A stretch of DNA of 64,000 bases from the NCBI GenBank assembly GCA_947184155.2, contig CAMXCT020000120.1:62001-126000 (forward strand). The letters run 5' to 3'. This stretch comes from Cladocopium goreaui. Lineage: Eukaryota; Sar; Dinophyceae; Suessiales; Symbiodiniaceae. A program made the position numbers and the translations under genes. Below are positions 61,946-64,000 of the stretch, piece by piece; position 1 is the stretch's first letter; the number at the start of each line of letters is the position of its first letter. The notes below the pieces were generated by a model that was given only the letters and a program-made list of their open reading frames with translations, was not told the DNA's origin and made no database searches.

Positions 61946-63687
61946 ATGAGGAGGCATGCCGAAATCTCCATACAAACCTTGCGGGATTCTACCTCTCAGG
62001 AGGACAGCCATGGCACTGAGCTGGATGCCTTGATAGAGCAGGATGGGGTTTTGTTTTTCCATGTATTTTCCAATGTATTTTCCAATGTATTGCTGAAATA
62101 TGTTTATTTACCACTGCTCCATGTAACCATTGGTGTTTGTGTTGAATAAAATTTAGTTAGTGTTTGCATGCATCTGGGTCTTGCACTGCTCCAGAACGAA
62201 GCTGCTCTGGCAGAGTGTCTGCAAGATCCTCCTGAAGATGCTGGGCCAGAGAGGGTGGCTATGCGAGGCTTTTTTGAGGACCTTATCACAAGAGATGACA
62301 AGTCAGAGGAATATGATCCTTTCAAGGAAGAGCCTGCACTCACAAGAGATGACAAGTCAGAGGAATATGATCCTTTCAAGGAAGAGCCTGCACTCACAAG
62401 AGATGACAAGTCAGAGGAATATGATCCTTTCAAGGAAGAGCCTGCACCTAGTGGAAGTGCAGATGATGTTGCAGAGCAGCCTGAACTTGAGCAAGGTGGT
62501 GGCTGCCATGAAGAAGAATGGGAAGAAGTTGCTGTAGAGAAGGATGTGGACCAAGACTCAGAAGTGGAGCACTACACCAGTTACTATGAGCAGCACTATG
62601 TCACCACAGCTGATGGCCAGAGTTTGCAGGTGACTGAGGACTGAACTGATGTTTGTTTTTATTTTTCTATCCATGGTGAACTGTTTTTTGGCTGTTTTCT
62701 GTGCAGGATTGGGCCACTCACTCTGACAATGGTCCTACTGGTGCTTGGGAGAGGCCTGCTGCCATCAAGGAGGAGTGGGTTGACCAGGCCAATGAATGGA
62801 CCAGTCCCTCTTCACAATGGGATTCTGCTCACCCCACTGGATGGGTAAGTGCCTCCAGTCAGCACCAATGGACCAGTGATGAGTCCAAAGGATTGGATAC
62901 TTCCACCAAGCAATGGGCCAGTGACCCCAACCAATGGAGCAGTGCAGAGTCCAGTGAATGGGGCACTGCCACCAATCAATGGGCCAGTGACCCCAACCAA
63001 TGGAGCAGTGCAGAGTCCAGTGAATGGGGCACTTCCACCAAGCAATGGGCCAGTGACACCAACCAATGGAGCAGTGCAGAGTCCAGTGAATGGGGCACTG
63101 CCACCAATCAATGGGCCAGTGACCCCAACCAATGGAGCAGTGCAGAGTCCAGTGAATGGGGCACTGCCACCAATCAATGGGCCAGTGACCCCAACCAATG
63201 GAGCAGTGCAGAGTCCAAGGAATTGGACACTGCCACCCAGAAATGGTACCCAGGCCAGTTTCAGGCAGAGCCATCTGCAAATGACTTCCACTCCAAAGAG
63301 CCCATGGTTAAGGAAGAACTTGAAGGTGAAGACACTTCTTCTGGTGCCATGGGTGTGGCTGAGATGACAGGCAATGCTGGAGTCACTGTGGGTCAATCCC
63401 AAACACCAGCAGGATATAGATGGTGGCATGGTGAGTTAATCCCATTAACTCCAGAGGAGCAAAAAGCTGTCCAGGAAACTCTGAGTGGTGTCCATGAAAA
63501 ACGCTGGAAGTCAGGCTGGCAAAATAGGGCAGTAATGCTCATGGCTCTCTACAACAAGGAGAGGTGGCTTGAACTAGACAGAGCTATGAAGTTGTTTTCC
63601 CAGCATCACTCCACATACCTGCAAACTCTATGCCTGGAAAGTGCTATCCAGAAGTGGGGTGATGCTGGGCCAAAGAGGCTACCCATG
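61946..63687 (+). CDS. unknown acidic repeat protein, at least three exons, runs on past 63687
   Basis: Exon 1 is 61946-62041 (MRRHAEISIQTLRDSTSQED...DALIEQ), exon 2 is 62195-62629 (NEAALAECLQDPPEDAGPER...DGQSLQ) and exon 3 is 62707-63687 (DWATHSDNGPTGAWERPAAI...). All joins are phase 0. Intron 1 would start GATGGG (GA donor), intron 2 GTGACT, and a GTGAGT donor at 63688 leads out of exon 3. Exon 2 has three 18-residue acidic repeats (RDDKSEEYDPFKEEPA). Exon 3 has five 22-residue repeats (QWASDPNQWSSAESSEWG). A folded-looking tail follows (GYRWWHGELIPLTPEEQKAV; KERWLELDRAMKLFSQHHST). TATTTTTTCAACTCAAG just before exon 1 resembles the end of the spliced leader. The repeats are probably disordered. 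No family recognised. Confidence 0.6.
62287..62448 (+). repeat. 54-bp coding tandem repeat, three copies
   Basis: Three almost identical 54-base copies encode the acidic unit TRDDKSEEYDPFKEEPAL. The near identity at DNA level points to recent duplication. Confidence 0.93.
62911..63240 (+). repeat. 66-bp coding tandem repeat, five copies
   Basis: Five 66-base copies encode QWASDPNQWSSAESSEWG plus TATN or TSTK. Two copies carry the STK variant, one at the array start. Substitutions are few, so the array is young. Minus-strand frames through it are shadows. Confidence 0.93.
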
Positions 63688-63859
63688 GTGAGTAACAAAA
63701 TTAAATAAATACGAAAACAAACTCTCAGATATGGATGTTCTCTGTTTGGTGAGGGGTAGCCACACTGAGTAGCACAGAGCCTGCTGATGGCTGAACCCAA
63801 CAGCAAAGCTTTCCAATGGCTGAATGCGCAAAAAAAATGAGCTCCAGGAGCTTGAAGCT

Positions 63860-63905
63860 TGATGAGCTGAACTCACATTAGCCCTTTGGAGGCTCATGTA
63901 ATGCA
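63860..63905 (+). repeat. spliced-leader-like motif, single
   Basis: ACATTAGCCCTTTGGAGGCTCATG at about 63875 belongs to the same motif family as the four clusters to the left, here downstream of the last visible donor. Confidence 0.55.
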
Positions 63906-63930
63906 TTGGTTTCTTAAAAAATACCAACAA

Positions 63931-64000
63931 ATTTCAATTCAGCTAGCTGAATTGAAACTCAAACAGTTTGCATTTCAATTCAGCTAGCTGAATTGAAACT
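63931..64000. repeat. 41-bp tandem repeat built on a 26-bp perfect palindrome
   Basis: TTTCAATTCAGCT followed by its exact reverse complement AGCTGAATTGAAA occurs at 63932-63957 and again at 63973-63998. The spacer CTCAAACAGTTTGCA gives a 41-base period. The array evidently continues beyond the window. Confidence 0.9.

Noticed and set aside
62765-63429. Minus-strand and alternative plus-strand frames rich in Trp/Gly/Pro over the 66-bp repeat
   Set aside because: Shadows of the exon whose frame is fixed by phase-0 splice joins on both sides.
1-64000. tRNA or rRNA genes
   Set aside because: No cloverleaf or rRNA core sequence noticed by eye; short tRNA-like dyads were not convincing.

Overview
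The window reads as nuclear DNA of a dinoflagellate, probably a Symbiodinium-like (Suessiales) alga. Four signs point this way. Genes are intron-rich, and some introns are best explained by non-GT (GA-AG) splice sites at AG|G junctions. Genes run in long one-directional blocks. A LINE-type retrotransposon encodes RNase H, endonuclease, reverse transcriptase and a C-terminal cytosine-methyltransferase-like domain. About 25 short motifs resemble the dinoflagellate spliced leader. Taxon and function calls come from motif reading only; nothing could be searched.

Layout. 1-25 kb is mostly intron or intergenic DNA rich in microsatellites and small foldback (MITE-like) elements, with scattered exon-like pieces on the minus strand. 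One gene there is recognisable: a short-chain dehydrogenase of the retinol-dehydrogenase-like type, in about eight pieces from 17.8 to 12.68 kb. 25-46 kb continues on the minus strand and holds, in transcription order, a ubiquitin-specific protease (C19) gene (43.7-38.5 kb), a Mutator-like (MULE) transposase gene with a SWIM zinc finger (37.75-33.76 kb), an HMG-box gene (31.5-29.0 kb) and an unidentified gene (27.75-26.96 kb). These are interleaved with tandem repeats, including two arrays of the same 20-bp satellite at 27.74-28.71 kb and 40.86-42.56 kb.

At about 46.3 kb the coding strand switches. A roughly 11-kb LINE-type retrotransposon occupies 46.4-57.55 kb on the plus strand. It has a zinc-ribbon/coiled-coil ORF1, a 1143-codon ORF with a module present three times, and an 1883-codon ORF running RNase H - APE-like endonuclease - reverse transcriptase - two zinc fingers - methyltransferase-like domain. 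It carries frame disruptions and seems cut off inside the methyltransferase-like domain.

57.8-64 kb holds four plus-strand genes of unknown function, one with 22-residue W/Q/S repeats. The spacers between them are filled with AGCC...GGCT dyad motifs resembling the spliced leader. The window ends in the start of a tandem repeat built on a perfect 26-bp palindrome.

The two observations most worth following are the intron-split MULE transposase lying next to a ubiquitin protease in one minus-strand block, and the massed spliced-leader-like motifs between the right-hand genes.
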